A DNA stretch of 64,000 nt from Paracraurococcus lichenis (GCF_030657435.1 NZ_JAUTWS010000025.1:24895-88894), one strand, 5' to 3'; counted from the first letter of the stretch, positions 34,028-43,463 are shown. The notes: generated from the letters alone by a model not told the origin. Translations and numbers: made by a program.

Positions 34028-35862
34028 TCGGCGGCGGCTCCGGCAAAGGGCACGACCTTGAGCGCCGAGGCGCGGTCGGCAATGGCGGCGCGGATGAAGC
34101 GCGCGGTGATCGGTGTGCCGTCATAGTGGAGGACGGGGATCAGCCTGGCGGGGTCAACGTTCCCCTCCGTCATGAGCATGGTGCGGAGCTGGGCATCGCG
34201 GTTCTGCTCCACGACGAAGACCCGGTCGTGCCGGGCGATGAAGTCCATGACGTCGTCGTGGAAGGGGAAGGCGCGGATGCGCATGGCATCGAGCTGGATG
34301 CCGTCCGCCTCGAGCGCCGAGAGCGCCTCCTTCATCGCGGCGCTGCTGCTGCCGTAATAGATGACGCCCGTCGTCGTCGGTGCGGCGGCGCGGCGCTCCA
34401 CCGGGCGCGGCACCAGGGACTTGGCGGTGTCGAACTTCCGCAGCAGGCGCTGCATGTTGTCGACATAGGCGGCGCCCGCCTCGGTGTACTTGGCGAAGCG
34501 GTCGCGGGAGGTGCCGCGGGTGAAGAAGGCGCCCTTCTGCGCATGGGTGCCGGGATAGGTGCGGAAGGGGATGCCGTCGCCGTCCACGTCGAGGTAGCGA
34601 CCGAAGGTCCGGCCGGCCTCGAGTTCCTCGGCGGTCATGACCTTGCCGCGGTCGAGCTGGCGGCTGTCGTCCCACTGGAAGGGCTCGCAGAGCCAGTCGT
34701 TCATGCCGATATCGAGGTCGAGCAGCACGAAGACCGGCGTCTGCAGCCGGTCCGCGAGGTCGAAGCTGGCCGCGCCGAAGTCGAAGCACTCCCGCGGGTC
34801 CTCGGGCAGCAGCACCACATGCTTGGTGTCGCCATGGCTGGCATAGGCCGCCGAGAGCAGGTCGGATTGCTGGGTGCGCGTCGGCATGCCGGTGGAGGGG
34901 CCGGCGCGCTGGACATCGAAGATGACGGCCGGGATCTCGGCGAAATAGGCGAGGCCGACGAATTCCTGCATCAGCGAGATGCCGGGGCCGGAGGTCGCGG
35001 TGAAGGCCCGGGCGCCGTTCCAGCCCGCGCCGATGACCACGCCGATGGAGGCGAGCTCATCCTCCGCCTGCACGATGGCGTAGCGCTTCTTGCCCGTGTC
35101 GGGGTCGGTGCGGAAGCGCTTGCAGTGCCGCTCGAAGGCCTCGGCGAGGGAGGTGGAGGGGGTGATGGGATACCAGGCACAGACCGTAGCACCCCCGTAG
35201 ACCGCGCCGAGCGCGGCGGCGGCATTGCCCTCCACATAGATCCGGTTGCCGACCGCATCCGTCCGCTGGAGCTGCAGGCCGAGCGGGCATGTGAGGTTCC
35301 TCAGCGCCCAGTCGCGGCCCATGTGGAAGGCGTCGCGGTTGGGCTTCGCCAGCTTCTCCTTGCCCTTGTACTGCTCGGCGAGGAGCTGCTCGATCACCGC
35401 CGGCTCGATGCCGAGCAGGGCGGAGAGCGCGCCGACATACATGATGTTCTTGAGAAGCTGGCGCTGCCTGGCGTCGGTATAGGCGGTGTTGCAGATCTGG
35501 GTCAGCGGGATGCCGATGACCTGCACGTCGTCCCGGAAGCGCGAGGCCGGCATGGGCCGCGTGCTGTCGTAGAGGAGGTAGCCGCCGCTATCAATCTCGG
35601 CGATGTCGCGGTCCCAGGTCTGCGGGTTCATCGCGACCATCAGGTCGACGCCGCCGCGCCGGCCCAGGTGACCCTCACCGCTGACGCGGACCTCGAACCA
35701 GGTCGGCAGGCCCTGGATGTTGCTCGGGAAGATGTTGCGGGAGGCGATGGGGATGCCCATGCGCAGGATGGACTTGGCGAAGAGCTGGTTGGCGCTGGCC
35801 GAGCCGGATCCGTTGACATTGGCGAATTTGACGACGAAGTCGTTGGTGGCGATGCGCGGCAT
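34024..35862 (-). CDS. korA: 2-oxoacid:ferredoxin oxidoreductase, alpha subunit (gamma-alpha fusion)
   Basis: A 612-residue subunit in which an N-terminal gamma domain (~1-190: FANVNGSGSASANQLFAKSI, EVRVSGEGHLGRRGG) is fused to the pyruvate/2-oxoglutarate-binding alpha domain (YPITPSTSLAEAF, TATSGPGISLMQEFVGLA, GPSTGMPTRTQQSDL). It catalyses oxidative decarboxylation of a 2-oxoacid to acyl-CoA with ferredoxin reduction, together with KorB. ATG 35860-35862 is 5 bases after the upstream gene's stop. The next gene upstream supplies NAD(P)H/ferredoxin electron transfer. Confidence 0.92.
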   Translation of the reverse strand: MPRIATNDFVVKFANVNGSGSASANQLFAKSILRMGIPIASRNIFPSNIQGLPTWFEVRVSGEGHLGRRGGVDLMVAMNPQTWDRDIAEIDSGGYLLYDSTRPMPASRFRDDVQVIGIPLTQICNTAYTDARQRQLLKNIMYVGALSALLGIEPAVIEQLLAEQYKGKEKLAKPNRDAFHMGRDWALRNLTCPLGLQLQRTDAVGNRIYVEGNAAAALGAVYGGATVCAWYPITPSTSLAEAFERHCKRFRTDPDTGKKRYAIVQAEDELASIGVVIGAGWNGARAFTATSGPGISLMQEFVGLAYFAEIPAVIFDVQRAGPSTGMPTRTQQSDLLSAAYASHGDTKHVVLLPEDPRECFDFGAASFDLADRLQTPVFVLLDLDIGMNDWLCEPFQWDDSRQLDRGKVMTAEELEAGRTFGRYLDVDGDGIPFRTYPGTHAQKGAFFTRGTSRDRFAKYTEAGAAYVDNMQRLLRKFDTAKSLVPRPVERRAAAPTTTGVIYYGSSSAAMKEALSALEADGIQLDAMRIRAFPFHDDVMDFIARHDRVFVVEQNRDAQLRTMLMTEGNVDPARLIPVLHYDGTPITARFIRAAIADRASALKVVPFAGAAAE

Positions 35863-35867
35863 CGGGG

Positions 35868-37667
35868 TCACTCCGCGGCCAGGGCCGGCGCCGGGCGCAG
35901 GGCCTTGGCGGCTTCCAACAGGAATTTCTGCATGTCCCAGGCGCCCGTCGGGCAGCGCTCGGCGCACATGCCGCAATGCAGGCAGACATCCTCGTCCTTG
36001 ACCATGACGCGGCCGGTCTTGAGGCCATCCGCGACATAGAGCGGCTGGTCGAGGTTGAGCGCCGGCGCCTTCAGGCGCTGCCGCAGGTCCGCTTCCTCGC
36101 CATTCTCGGTGAAGGTGATGCAGTCCGTCGGGCAGATGTCGACGCAGGCATCGCATTCGATGCAGAGCGATTCGGAGAACACCGTCTGCACGTCGCAGTT
36201 CAGGCAGCGCTCGGCCTCCTTGAAGGCCATCTCCCGATCATAGCCGAGTTCGACCTCGAGCGTGATGTCGCGCAGCGCCACCTCGTCCTCGGCATGCGGC
36301 ACCTTGAAGCGCAGGTCGAGCGAGACGTCGTTGTCGTAGCTCCACTCATGGATGCCCATCTTCTGGCTGACCAGGCGCGTGTCCGGCGGCGGCCGGTTCG
36401 TCACGTCCTCGCCGCGGCAGAAGAGGTCGATGGAGATCGCCGCGGCATGGCCATGCGCCACGGCCCAGATGATGTTCTTCGGCCCGAAGGCGGCATCGCC
36501 GCCGAAGAAGACCTGCGGCACGGTGGACTGGTGCGTCGTCGCGTCCAGCACCGGTAGGCCCCAGCGGTCGAACTCCAGGCCGATGTCGCGCTCGATCCAG
36601 GGGAAGGCATTCTCCTGGCCGATGGCGACCAGCACCTCGTCCGCCTCGATCGTCACGTCCGGCTCGCCGGAGGGCACGAGCTGGCGGCGGCCCCTGGCGT
36701 CGTACTCCGCCCGCACCTTCTCGAAGACCATGCCGGTCAGGCGGCCGCTGTCGTGCAGCACCTCCTTCGGGACGAGGAAGTTGAGGATCGGGATGCCCTC
36801 GCGCATCGCGTCCTCCTTCTCCCAGGGGGAGGCCTTCATCTCCTCGAAGCCGGAGCGGACGACGACCGTCACCTCCTCCCCGCCCAGGCGCCGGGCGCTG
36901 CGGCAGCAATCCATCGCCGTATTGCCGCCGCCCAGCACGATGACGCGCTTCCCGACCTCCGTGATGTGGCCGAAGGAGACGGAGGAGAGCCAGTCGATGC
37001 CGATGTGGATGTGCTCCGCGGCCTCCGCGCGGCCGGGGACGTCGAGGTCGCGCCCGCGCGGCGCGCCGGAGCCGACGAAGACGGCGTCATAGCCCTCGGC
37101 CAGCAGGGCCTTCAGGCTCTCCACGCGCTCCCCATAATGCGTGACGACATTGCCGCGGTCGGTGATGTAGCCGACCTCCTCGTCGATCACCTCGGCCGGC
37201 AGGCGGAAGCGGGGGATCTGGCTGCGGATGAAGCCGCCGCCCTGCTTCTCCCCGTCATAGACATGCACCTCGTAGCCGAGCGGCGCGAGGTCGCGCGCGA
37301 CGGTCAGGCTGGCGGGCCCGGCGCCGATGCAGGCGATGCGCCGGCCGTTCCGCTGCGCCGGGATCGGCGTCAGGCGGTTGCGGATATCGGCCTTGTTGTC
37401 GGCGGCCACGCGCTTGAGGCGGCAGATGGCGACCGGCTCCTCCTCCACCCGCCCGCGGCGGCAGGCCGGCTCGCAGGGGCGGTCGCAGGTGCGGCCGAGG
37501 ATGCCGGGGAAGACGTTGGAGTGCCAGTTCACCATATAGGCGTCGCTGTAGCGGCCCGCGGCGATCAGCCTGATGTATTCGGGAACCGGGGTGTGGGCGG
37601 GACAGGCCCACTGGCAATCGACCACCTTGTGGAAGGTGTCCGGGTTACGGATATCGGTGGGCTTCAA
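35868..37667 (-). CDS. GltD-like FAD/NAD(P) oxidoreductase with C-terminal 2x[4Fe-4S] domain
   Basis: A 599-residue flavoprotein. The N terminus has an Fe-S helical domain (CQWACPAHTPVPEYI, CDRPCEPACRRGRVEEEPVA), followed by two Rossmann folds (CIGAGPASLTVARDLA, VIVLGGGNTAMDC). The C terminus has two ferredoxin clusters (CIECDACVDICPTDC and CLHCGMCAERCPTGAW). It resembles the small subunit of glutamate synthase and NfnB-type proteins, moving electrons between NAD(P)H and ferredoxin. Start TTG 37665-37667 has GAGGGA eight bases upstream. It is 5 bases from korA, so it is probably the electron carrier for KorAB. Confidence 0.88.
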   Translation of the reverse strand: MKPTDIRNPDTFHKVVDCQWACPAHTPVPEYIRLIAAGRYSDAYMVNWHSNVFPGILGRTCDRPCEPACRRGRVEEEPVAICRLKRVAADNKADIRNRLTPIPAQRNGRRIACIGAGPASLTVARDLAPLGYEVHVYDGEKQGGGFIRSQIPRFRLPAEVIDEEVGYITDRGNVVTHYGERVESLKALLAEGYDAVFVGSGAPRGRDLDVPGRAEAAEHIHIGIDWLSSVSFGHITEVGKRVIVLGGGNTAMDCCRSARRLGGEEVTVVVRSGFEEMKASPWEKEDAMREGIPILNFLVPKEVLHDSGRLTGMVFEKVRAEYDARGRRQLVPSGEPDVTIEADEVLVAIGQENAFPWIERDIGLEFDRWGLPVLDATTHQSTVPQVFFGGDAAFGPKNIIWAVAHGHAAAISIDLFCRGEDVTNRPPPDTRLVSQKMGIHEWSYDNDVSLDLRFKVPHAEDEVALRDITLEVELGYDREMAFKEAERCLNCDVQTVFSESLCIECDACVDICPTDCITFTENGEEADLRQRLKAPALNLDQPLYVADGLKTGRVMVKDEDVCLHCGMCAERCPTGAWDMQKFLLEAAKALRPAPALAAE

Positions 37668-38018
37668 CGGACGTTTCCCTCGTTGCGGGGAGCGTTCGGC
37701 ATGGGCGGCGCCGGCCGATGGCCGGGCAGGGCACGCCTGGCGCCGGAACGGGCCGGGTGACCGCGGATGCCATAACGTTCCTCCCACGCCCTTTTCGGGC
37801 GCACGGAGCTTGCCCCACAACCGTGATAGGCGCAACGACCCGCCGACATGGCGGGAGCAGCACGGTTGCAGGCCGGCTCTGATAGTTCGGCATGATGCGC
37901 CCGCGAGGGATGCCGCGCGACCCGGCCGGGGGACACGTCAGCGTGCGGCCTCGTTGCGCAGTGGCCGGCGGAACGAAGGACGGCGCCGCGCGATGCCGCG
38001 GCGCAGCAAGGGGAGAGG
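37668..38018. other. 350-base divergent region, no gene seen
   Basis: Between the GltD-like gene (minus) and the SDR gene (plus). It must hold both promoters, but no convincing -35/-10 pair, riboswitch or long hairpin was found. Open frames in it have atypical composition and no ribosome site. Confidence 0.6.
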
Positions 38019-38780
38019 ATGATGGCGGATCTCAGCGGAAAGGCCGCGCTGGTGACGGGCGCGAGCCGCGGCCTGGGCGAGGGCGTGGCGCGCGCGCTGG
38101 CCGAGGCGGGTGTCGCGGTGATGCTGGCTGCGCGCGACGGCGCGGCGGTGGAGGCCGTGGCGCGGGACATCGCAGCGATGGGCGGCAGTGCCTACGCCAT
38201 GGCGGCCGATGTCTCGGATTATGCGGCGACCGAGGCGCTGGTCGCCGCGACGCGGGCGCGCTGCGGCGGCCTCGACATCCTGGTGAACAATGCCGGCGTC
38301 ATCGAGCCGATCGCGGAGATCGGCGCATCCGATCCCGCCGCCTGGGCGCGCAACATCGCCATCAACCTGGTCGGCCCCTACAACGCGGTGCGCGCGGCCC
38401 TGCCGGGCATGATCGCTGGCGGCGGCGGGACGATCGTCAACGTCTCCTCCGGCGCCGCCTATCGGCCGCTCGAGGGCTGGAGCGCCTATTGCTCGGGGAA
38501 GGCGGGGCTGGCCATGTTCACCCGCGCCATCGCGCTGGAAGCGGGGGCCAGGGGCATCCGCGCCTTCGGCTTCTCGCCGGGCACGATCGACACCGAGATG
38601 CAGGTGAAGATCCGCGCCTCGGGCCTGAACGTCATCAGCCAGATCCCGCGCGAGCAGCTCTCGCCGGTGGCGGATGCGGTGCGCGGGCTCGTTCATCTCT
38701 GCACGGCGGGGGCGGATGACCTGGTCGGCCAGGACGCCTCGATGCGCGACGAGGCGTTCCGCAAGCGCCTCGGCCTGTAG
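38019..38780 (+). CDS. Short-chain dehydrogenase/reductase
   Basis: A 253-residue classical SDR: cofactor loop TGASRGLGEG (14-23), NNAGVIEP, catalytic Ser in NVSSGAAYR, and YCSGKAG (Tyr-x-x-x-Lys). An acidic/arginine-rich region AARDG after the second strand suggests NADP(H). GGGAGAGG precedes ATG 38019 (a second ATG is at 38022). Stands alone between the KOR operon and the RHH/fumarase run; substrate unknown. Confidence 0.88.
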   Translation: MMADLSGKAALVTGASRGLGEGVARALAEAGVAVMLAARDGAAVEAVARDIAAMGGSAYAMAADVSDYAATEALVAATRARCGGLDILVNNAGVIEPIAEIGASDPAAWARNIAINLVGPYNAVRAALPGMIAGGGGTIVNVSSGAAYRPLEGWSAYCSGKAGLAMFTRAIALEAGARGIRAFGFSPGTIDTEMQVKIRASGLNVISQIPREQLSPVADAVRGLVHLCTAGADDLVGQDASMRDEAFRKRLGL

Positions 38781-38813
38781 CCGACGCGCCGCGCGGGGGC
38801 GGGCGCGGCGCGG

Positions 38814-39041
38814 TCAGCGCCGCTGCGCCTCGGCCAGCGCCTGCAGCCGCAGCGCGCTGGCCAGGGGCTGCGAGGGATCCGTGCGCGCCGTGTCCACCTC
38901 CGTCACCAGCGCCGCCAGGCTGAGCCCGCGCCGCTGTGCGATCGCCTCCAGCGCCGCCCAGAATTCCGGCTCCAGCGCCACCGAGGTGCGGTGGCCCGCC
39001 AGCGCGAAGCTGCGCTTCTGCAGGTGGCGGGCCGCCGGCAT
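38814..39041 (-). CDS. Ribbon-helix-helix DNA-binding protein
   Basis: A 75-residue protein with the RHH_4-type fold: strand KRSFALAGHRTSVALEPEFW, helices ALEAIAQRRGLSLAALVTEV. It overlaps fumC (TGATG) at its 5' end, so it is co-translated with the fumarase. These small proteins are commonly transcription factors; a role in regulating the fumarase region is possible but not shown. Confidence 0.78.
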   Translation of the reverse strand: MPAARHLQKRSFALAGHRTSVALEPEFWAALEAIAQRRGLSLAALVTEVDTARTDPSQPLASALRLQALAEAQRR

Positions 39042-40447
39042 CAGTCGCCGAGCGAGGCGCCGGGCGCGATCATCGTCTCCGGCCGGACCCAGCGGTCGAA
39101 ATCCTCGGGCGTGACGAAGCCGAGCTGCTCCGCGGCGTCGCGCAAGGTCAGGTTCTCGGCCAAGGCCTTCTTGCCGATGCGCACCGCCTTGTCGTAGCCG
39201 ATATGCGGATTGAGCGCCGTCACCAGCATCAGCGATTTTCCGAGATTCTCGGCGATCTTTTCCCGGTTGGGTTCCAGCTTCAGCACCATGAACTCGGCAA
39301 AGCTCGCCGCGGCATCGGCCAGCAGCGTCGCCGATTGCAGCACCGCCTGGATGATCACCGGCTTGAAGACGTTGAGCTCGAGGAAGCTCTGCGCCCCGGC
39401 GAAGGTCACGGTGGTGGTATTGCCCATGACCTGGGCGCAGACCATGGTCAGCGCCTCCGACTGCGTCGGGTTGGTCTTGCCCGGCATGATGCTGCTGGAG
39501 AGCCCGTCCGCCGGCACCACCAGCTCGGCGAGGCCGCTGCGCGGGCCGCTGCCGAGCAGGCGGATGTCGTTGCCGAGCTTGTTCAGCGAGACGGCGACGG
39601 TGTTCATCGCCCCCTGCAGCTCGACGAAGGCGTCATGCGCGCCCATGCCCTCGAACTTGTTCGGGTTCGGGGCGAAGGCGAGGCCGGTGCGGTCGGCGAC
39701 GATCTCGCAGAACACCCTGTCGAAATCCGGGTGTCGGTTGAGGCCGGTGCCGACCGCGGTGCCGCCCTGCGGCAGCAGCAGCAGCCGCGGCATGACGCCG
39801 CGCAGCCGCTCCTGCCCCAGCTCCACCTGCCGGGCCCAGGCCGCGAATTCCTGGCCCAGCGTGACCGGCACGGCGTCCATCATATGGGTGCGGCCGATCT
39901 TGATGATGTCGGCCCATTCCTCCGAGCGCTTCCACAGCGCCGCATGCAGCCGCCCGAGCGCGGGCAGCAGCCGTCCCTCCACCGCCTCGGCCGCGGCGAT
40001 GTGCATCATGGTCGGGAAATTGTCGTTGGAGCTCTGGCCGCGATTGACGTGGTCGTTCGGATGCACCGGCTTCCGCGCGCCGAGCGGCGAACCCAGGATC
40101 TCGTTGGCGCGGTTCGAGATCACCTCGTTCGCGTTCATGTTGGTCTGCGTTCCCGATCCCGTCTGCCAGACGGGGAGGGGGAATTCCTCATCGCGCCGGC
40201 CGTCGGCGATCTCCTCGGCGGCCTGCTTGATCGGGCCGACGAGGTCGGCCGGCAACTCGCCGAGACGCCCATTGGCCTCGGCGCAGGCCCATTTGTGCAG
40301 GCCGACGGCGCGGATCAGCCCGGGCGGGAAGCGCTCGGACCCGATGCGGAACAGGCGCCGGGCCCGCTCGGTCTGCGGGCCCCAGTAGCGCTCGGCCGGG
40401 ATGTCGATGGTGCCGAGCGAGTCGGTCTCGGTGCGGGTCTCCGCCAT
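39041..40447 (-). CDS. fumC: Fumarate hydratase class II
   Basis: A 468-residue iron-free fumarase of the fumarase/aspartase superfamily that hydrates fumarate to malate in the TCA cycle. Signature SSSIMPGKTNPTQSEA, GSGTQTNMNANEVI, HPNDHVNRGQSSND, and the active-site TGLNRHPDF are intact. Start ATG 40445-40447 (MAETRTETDSLG). Its stop overlaps the RHH gene. A class I fumarase (fumA) lies 1.2 kb upstream, so the organism can use either. Confidence 0.96.
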   Translation of the reverse strand: MAETRTETDSLGTIDIPAERYWGPQTERARRLFRIGSERFPPGLIRAVGLHKWACAEANGRLGELPADLVGPIKQAAEEIADGRRDEEFPLPVWQTGSGTQTNMNANEVISNRANEILGSPLGARKPVHPNDHVNRGQSSNDNFPTMMHIAAAEAVEGRLLPALGRLHAALWKRSEEWADIIKIGRTHMMDAVPVTLGQEFAAWARQVELGQERLRGVMPRLLLLPQGGTAVGTGLNRHPDFDRVFCEIVADRTGLAFAPNPNKFEGMGAHDAFVELQGAMNTVAVSLNKLGNDIRLLGSGPRSGLAELVVPADGLSSSIMPGKTNPTQSEALTMVCAQVMGNTTTVTFAGAQSFLELNVFKPVIIQAVLQSATLLADAAASFAEFMVLKLEPNREKIAENLGKSLMLVTALNPHIGYDKAVRIGKKALAENLTLRDAAEQLGFVTPEDFDRWVRPETMIAPGASLGD

Positions 40448-40545
40448 GGTCCTCTCCTCCTGCCCGCGCCGCCATGGGCGGGGCCTGTCAGGCCGGCCGA
40501 TTGGGGGCGCCCGGACTCCCGGTCGTCCCGCGCCGATCGGACGGC

Positions 40546-40944
40546 TCAGGGGGAGTAGGAGGAAACCTCGACAAGGTTCCCCTCGGGGTCGCGGCAATAG
40601 ACCGAGCCCATGGGGCCGAGCGCGCCCTGGCGCGTCACCGGGCCAAGTTCGATCCGCACGCCGCAAGCATGGAACTGGCCGACGATGTCGTCCACCGCGA
40701 CCGCCACGATGAAGCAGAGGTCCTGGGTGCCGGGCAGGCAGGTCCCGGCGGCGATCCAGTCCTCCGTCGGGTGGTCGGCCGGACGGAGGTTGATCTTCTG
40801 GCCGCCGAATTTCAGAGCGACGCGGGGCGGGCTGCCGAAATCCTCCCGTTCCATGCCGAGGACGCGCTGGTACCAGCTCGCCATCACCTCGATGTCGCGG
40901 CAGTTGATGACGATATGGTCCAGGCGGTCGACGGCGAAGCGCAT
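40546..40944 (-). CDS. VOC family (glyoxalase-fold) protein
   Basis: A 132-residue vicinal-oxygen-chelate protein of two beta-alpha-beta-beta-beta units: LDHIVINCRDIEVMASWYQR and GSVYCRDPEGNLVEV. The metal ligands H10 (LDHIV) and E near the end (NLVEVSS) are of the type used by dioxygenases and glyoxalases. It lies 98 bases upstream of fumC and 63 bases downstream of a RidA homologue on the same strand. Substrate unknown. Confidence 0.85.
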   Translation of the reverse strand: MRFAVDRLDHIVINCRDIEVMASWYQRVLGMEREDFGSPPRVALKFGGQKINLRPADHPTEDWIAAGTCLPGTQDLCFIVAVAVDDIVGQFHACGVRIELGPVTRQGALGPMGSVYCRDPEGNLVEVSSYSP

Positions 40945-41007
40945 GTCAATGGTGCTCCCTTCGGTCGCGGCCGACCGATTGAGACATGGGCAGCAGACCC
41001 GCTCCGG

Positions 41008-41409
41008 TCATCGGGCGGCGGGTTCCTTGGGCAGGCGGGCCGTCACCTCGATCTCGATGCGCATGGCATCGGTCTGCAGGCCGGCATGGATGAGGGTGGC
41101 GGCGGGCCTCGCGCGGCCGAGATGCCGCTTCACCACGGGCCAGCAGGGTTCCCAATCCTCCCGTCGCGGCACGATGAAGAGGACGCGGACCACGTCGTCG
41201 AGGCTGGCGCCGGCCTCGGCCAGGGCCTGCGCGATGTTGCGGAAGGCCTGGTCGACCTGGGCGACGACGTCGTCCTCGATGGTCATGCGGGCGTAGTCGT
41301 AGCCGGTGGTGCCGGAGACCCAGACATGGTCGCCATCCACCACGGCGCGGGAATAGCCGATCTCCGCCTCGAACCGGCTGCCGGAGGAGATGTGCCGGAC
41401 GCCGCTCAC
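41008..41409 (-). CDS. RidA family protein
   Basis: A 133-residue YjgF/YER057c/UK114-type protein. Residues GSRFEAEIGYSRAVVDGDHV, the core VSGTTGY and the C-terminal RIEIEVTARLP are typical of an enamine/imine deaminase fold, but the active-site arginine of canonical RidA (usually in a R-N-Y/P-R context) is not obvious. GTG start at 41407-41409 overlaps the 73-residue protein upstream (GTGA). Confidence 0.82.
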   Translation of the reverse strand: MSGVRHISSGSRFEAEIGYSRAVVDGDHVWVSGTTGYDYARMTIEDDVVAQVDQAFRNIAQALAEAGASLDDVVRVLFIVPRREDWEPCWPVVKRHLGRARPAATLIHAGLQTDAMRIEIEVTARLPKEPAAR

Positions 41410-41627
41410 CCGCCGGCCTCGCAGACCACGGCCGCGACCGCATTGTCCGGGCCCGGCACAGCGAAGAGGATGACGCGGCGGATGACGGCGATCTGCCCCG
41501 CGCCGTCGCGCAGCTCCATCCCCGGCACGGGGATCATGGGCAGGGTGATCACGCCGTCGTCGTGGATCGGCTCGCCACGCTCGAGCCCATCGGGGTCGAA
41601 CCAGACATGGATGCGGTAGCCTGTCAT
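41406..41627 (-). CDS. Small hypothetical protein in the fumarase operon
   Basis: A 73-residue soluble protein (MTGYRIHVWFDPDGLERGEP, then VITLPMIPVPGMELRDGAG) with GGGGAGA at a good distance before ATG 41625-41627. It lies 31 bases after fumA and overlaps the RidA gene. Family not recognised; high valine and isoleucine suggest a beta-rich fold. Confidence 0.65.
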   Translation of the reverse strand: MTGYRIHVWFDPDGLERGEPIHDDGVITLPMIPVPGMELRDGAGQIAVIRRVILFAVPGPDNAVAAVVCEAGG

Positions 41628-41658
41628 CGCCGTCTCCCCTGGCCCGCGGGACCGGATG

Positions 41659-43380
41659 CTATTCCAGCCCCTCGTAGAAGTCGTTGCCCTTGTCGTCCAT
41701 GACGATGAAGGCAGGAAAATCCTCGACCTCGATCCTCCAGACGGCTTCCATGCCGAGCTCGGGGTATTCCAGCACCTCGACCTTGCGGATGCAGTCCTGC
41801 GCCAGCCGCGCCGCCGGGCCGCCGACCGAGCCGAGATAGAATCCGCCATAAGCCTTGCAGGCGTTCAGCACGGCCTTGCTGCGGTTACCCTTGGCCAGCA
41901 TGACGAAGCTGCCGCCCGCCTTCTGGAAGGCCTCCACATAGCTGTCCATGCGGCCGGCGGTGGTCGGGCCGAAGCTGCCGGTCGGCATGCCCTGCGGGGT
42001 CTTGGCCGGGCCGGCATAGTAGACCGGGTGGTTCTTGATGTAGTCTGGCAGCCCGCCGCCCGACTCGAGCCGCTCCTGCAGCTTGGCATGGGCGATGTCG
42101 CGCGCCACCACCATGGTGCCGGTCAGCGACACGCGGGTCTTCACCGGATGCTTCGACAGCTCCGCGCGGATCTCGCTCATCGGCCGGTTCAGGTCGATCT
42201 TCACGACCTCGCCGCCCAGGATCGCGTCGGTCTGCTCCGGCAGGTACTTCGCCGGGTCGTGCTCGAGATCCTCGAGGAAGACGCCCTCGGGCGTGATCTT
42301 CGCCTTGATCTGGCGGTCGGCCGAGCAGGAGACGCCGATCGCGATCGGCAGCGAGGCGCCATGGCGGGGCAGCCGGACGACCCGCACGTCGTGGCAGAAA
42401 TACTTGCCGCCGAACTGCGCGCCGATGCCGAGATTCTGCGTCAGCTTGTGGACCTCGGCCTCCAGCGCCGGGTCGCGGATGGCATGGCCGGACTTGTCGC
42501 CGCTGGTCGGCAGGCCATCGAGGTAGCGGGTGCTGGCCAGCTTCACCGCCTTCAGCGCCGTCTCGGCGGTGGTGCCGCCGATGACGATGGCCAAGTGGTA
42601 GGGCGGGCAGGCGGAGGTGCCCAGCGTCTTGATCTTCTCCTCGAGGAAGGCCAGCAGCTTCGGCTTGTTCAGCACCGCGCGGGTCTGCTGGAAGAGGAAG
42701 GTCTTGTTCGCCGAGCCGCCGCCCTTGAGGACGAACATCAGGTGGAACTCGTCGGCATGGTGCTCGCCCGGCGCGGCCATGATGGAGAAGTCGACCGGCA
42801 GGTTGTTGCCGGTATTCACCTCCTCGAACATCGAGAGCGGCGCCATCTGCGAGTAGCGCAGGTTCGTCTCGGTATAGGTCCGGGCCACGCCGAAGGAGAG
42901 CGCCTCCTCCTCGTCGCCCTCGACCCAGACCCGCTGGCCCTTCTTGCCGAAGACGATGGCGGTGCCGGTGTCCTGGCACATCGGCAGGGTGCCGCCGGCG
43001 GCGATGGCGGCATTCTTCAGCAGGTCGAGCGCGACGAAGCGGTCGTTGGCGCTCGCCTCGGGGTCCTTCAGGATGTTCGCCAGGCTCTGCAGGTGGCCCG
43101 GCCGCAGCAGGTGGGAGACGTCCCGGCAGGCCTGGAAGGCGAGCTGTTCCAGCGCCTGGGGGGAGACCTTCAGCACGGTCTTCCCCTCGACCTCGACGGT
43201 CGAGACGCCCTGGATGTCGAGCTTGCGGTAGGGGGTCCTGTCCTCCGCGAGCGGGAACATGGGGCTATAGCGGAAGCCGGAGGGGCGGGCAGGCTGGCTC
43301 ACCGGGCCGGCATCGACATCCTGCGCGGGGCCGCGCAGGTCTTCCTTCGACAGCGCGGCGGCATCCTGGGGAGGGGTCAC
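41659..43380 (-). CDS. fumA: Fumarate hydratase class I
   Basis: A 573-residue [4Fe-4S] fumarase with joined alpha and beta domains. The cluster cysteines are in LPMCQDTGTA, SACPPYHLAIVIGG and GVSCSADRQIK; PTTAGRMDSYVE and KGNRSKAV occur in the beta domain. Start GTG 43378-43380 has GGAGA at 7 bases; the upstream GTG (43395) lacks a ribosome site. A TTGGCT (43487-43492)/TAATCC (43464-43469) promoter with 17-base spacer is present. Confidence 0.94.
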   Translation of the reverse strand: MTPPQDAAALSKEDLRGPAQDVDAGPVSQPARPSGFRYSPMFPLAEDRTPYRKLDIQGVSTVEVEGKTVLKVSPQALEQLAFQACRDVSHLLRPGHLQSLANILKDPEASANDRFVALDLLKNAAIAAGGTLPMCQDTGTAIVFGKKGQRVWVEGDEEEALSFGVARTYTETNLRYSQMAPLSMFEEVNTGNNLPVDFSIMAAPGEHHADEFHLMFVLKGGGSANKTFLFQQTRAVLNKPKLLAFLEEKIKTLGTSACPPYHLAIVIGGTTAETALKAVKLASTRYLDGLPTSGDKSGHAIRDPALEAEVHKLTQNLGIGAQFGGKYFCHDVRVVRLPRHGASLPIAIGVSCSADRQIKAKITPEGVFLEDLEHDPAKYLPEQTDAILGGEVVKIDLNRPMSEIRAELSKHPVKTRVSLTGTMVVARDIAHAKLQERLESGGGLPDYIKNHPVYYAGPAKTPQGMPTGSFGPTTAGRMDSYVEAFQKAGGSFVMLAKGNRSKAVLNACKAYGGFYLGSVGGPAARLAQDCIRKVEVLEYPELGMEAVWRIEVEDFPAFIVMDDKGNDFYEGLE

Positions 43381-43463
43381 GGGCGATCTCCGCACGGGGG
43401 GACGCCGCGGGGAGCCTCTGCCGGGTGCAGGGGCGGTCGGGCGGCGCCGTGAAAGTCCCGGCC

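Noticed and set aside
37573..38022. Plus-strand open frame of 149 codons across the KOR/SDR intergenic region
   Set aside because: Overlaps the 5' end of the GltD-like gene, lacks a ribosome site and has shadow-type composition.
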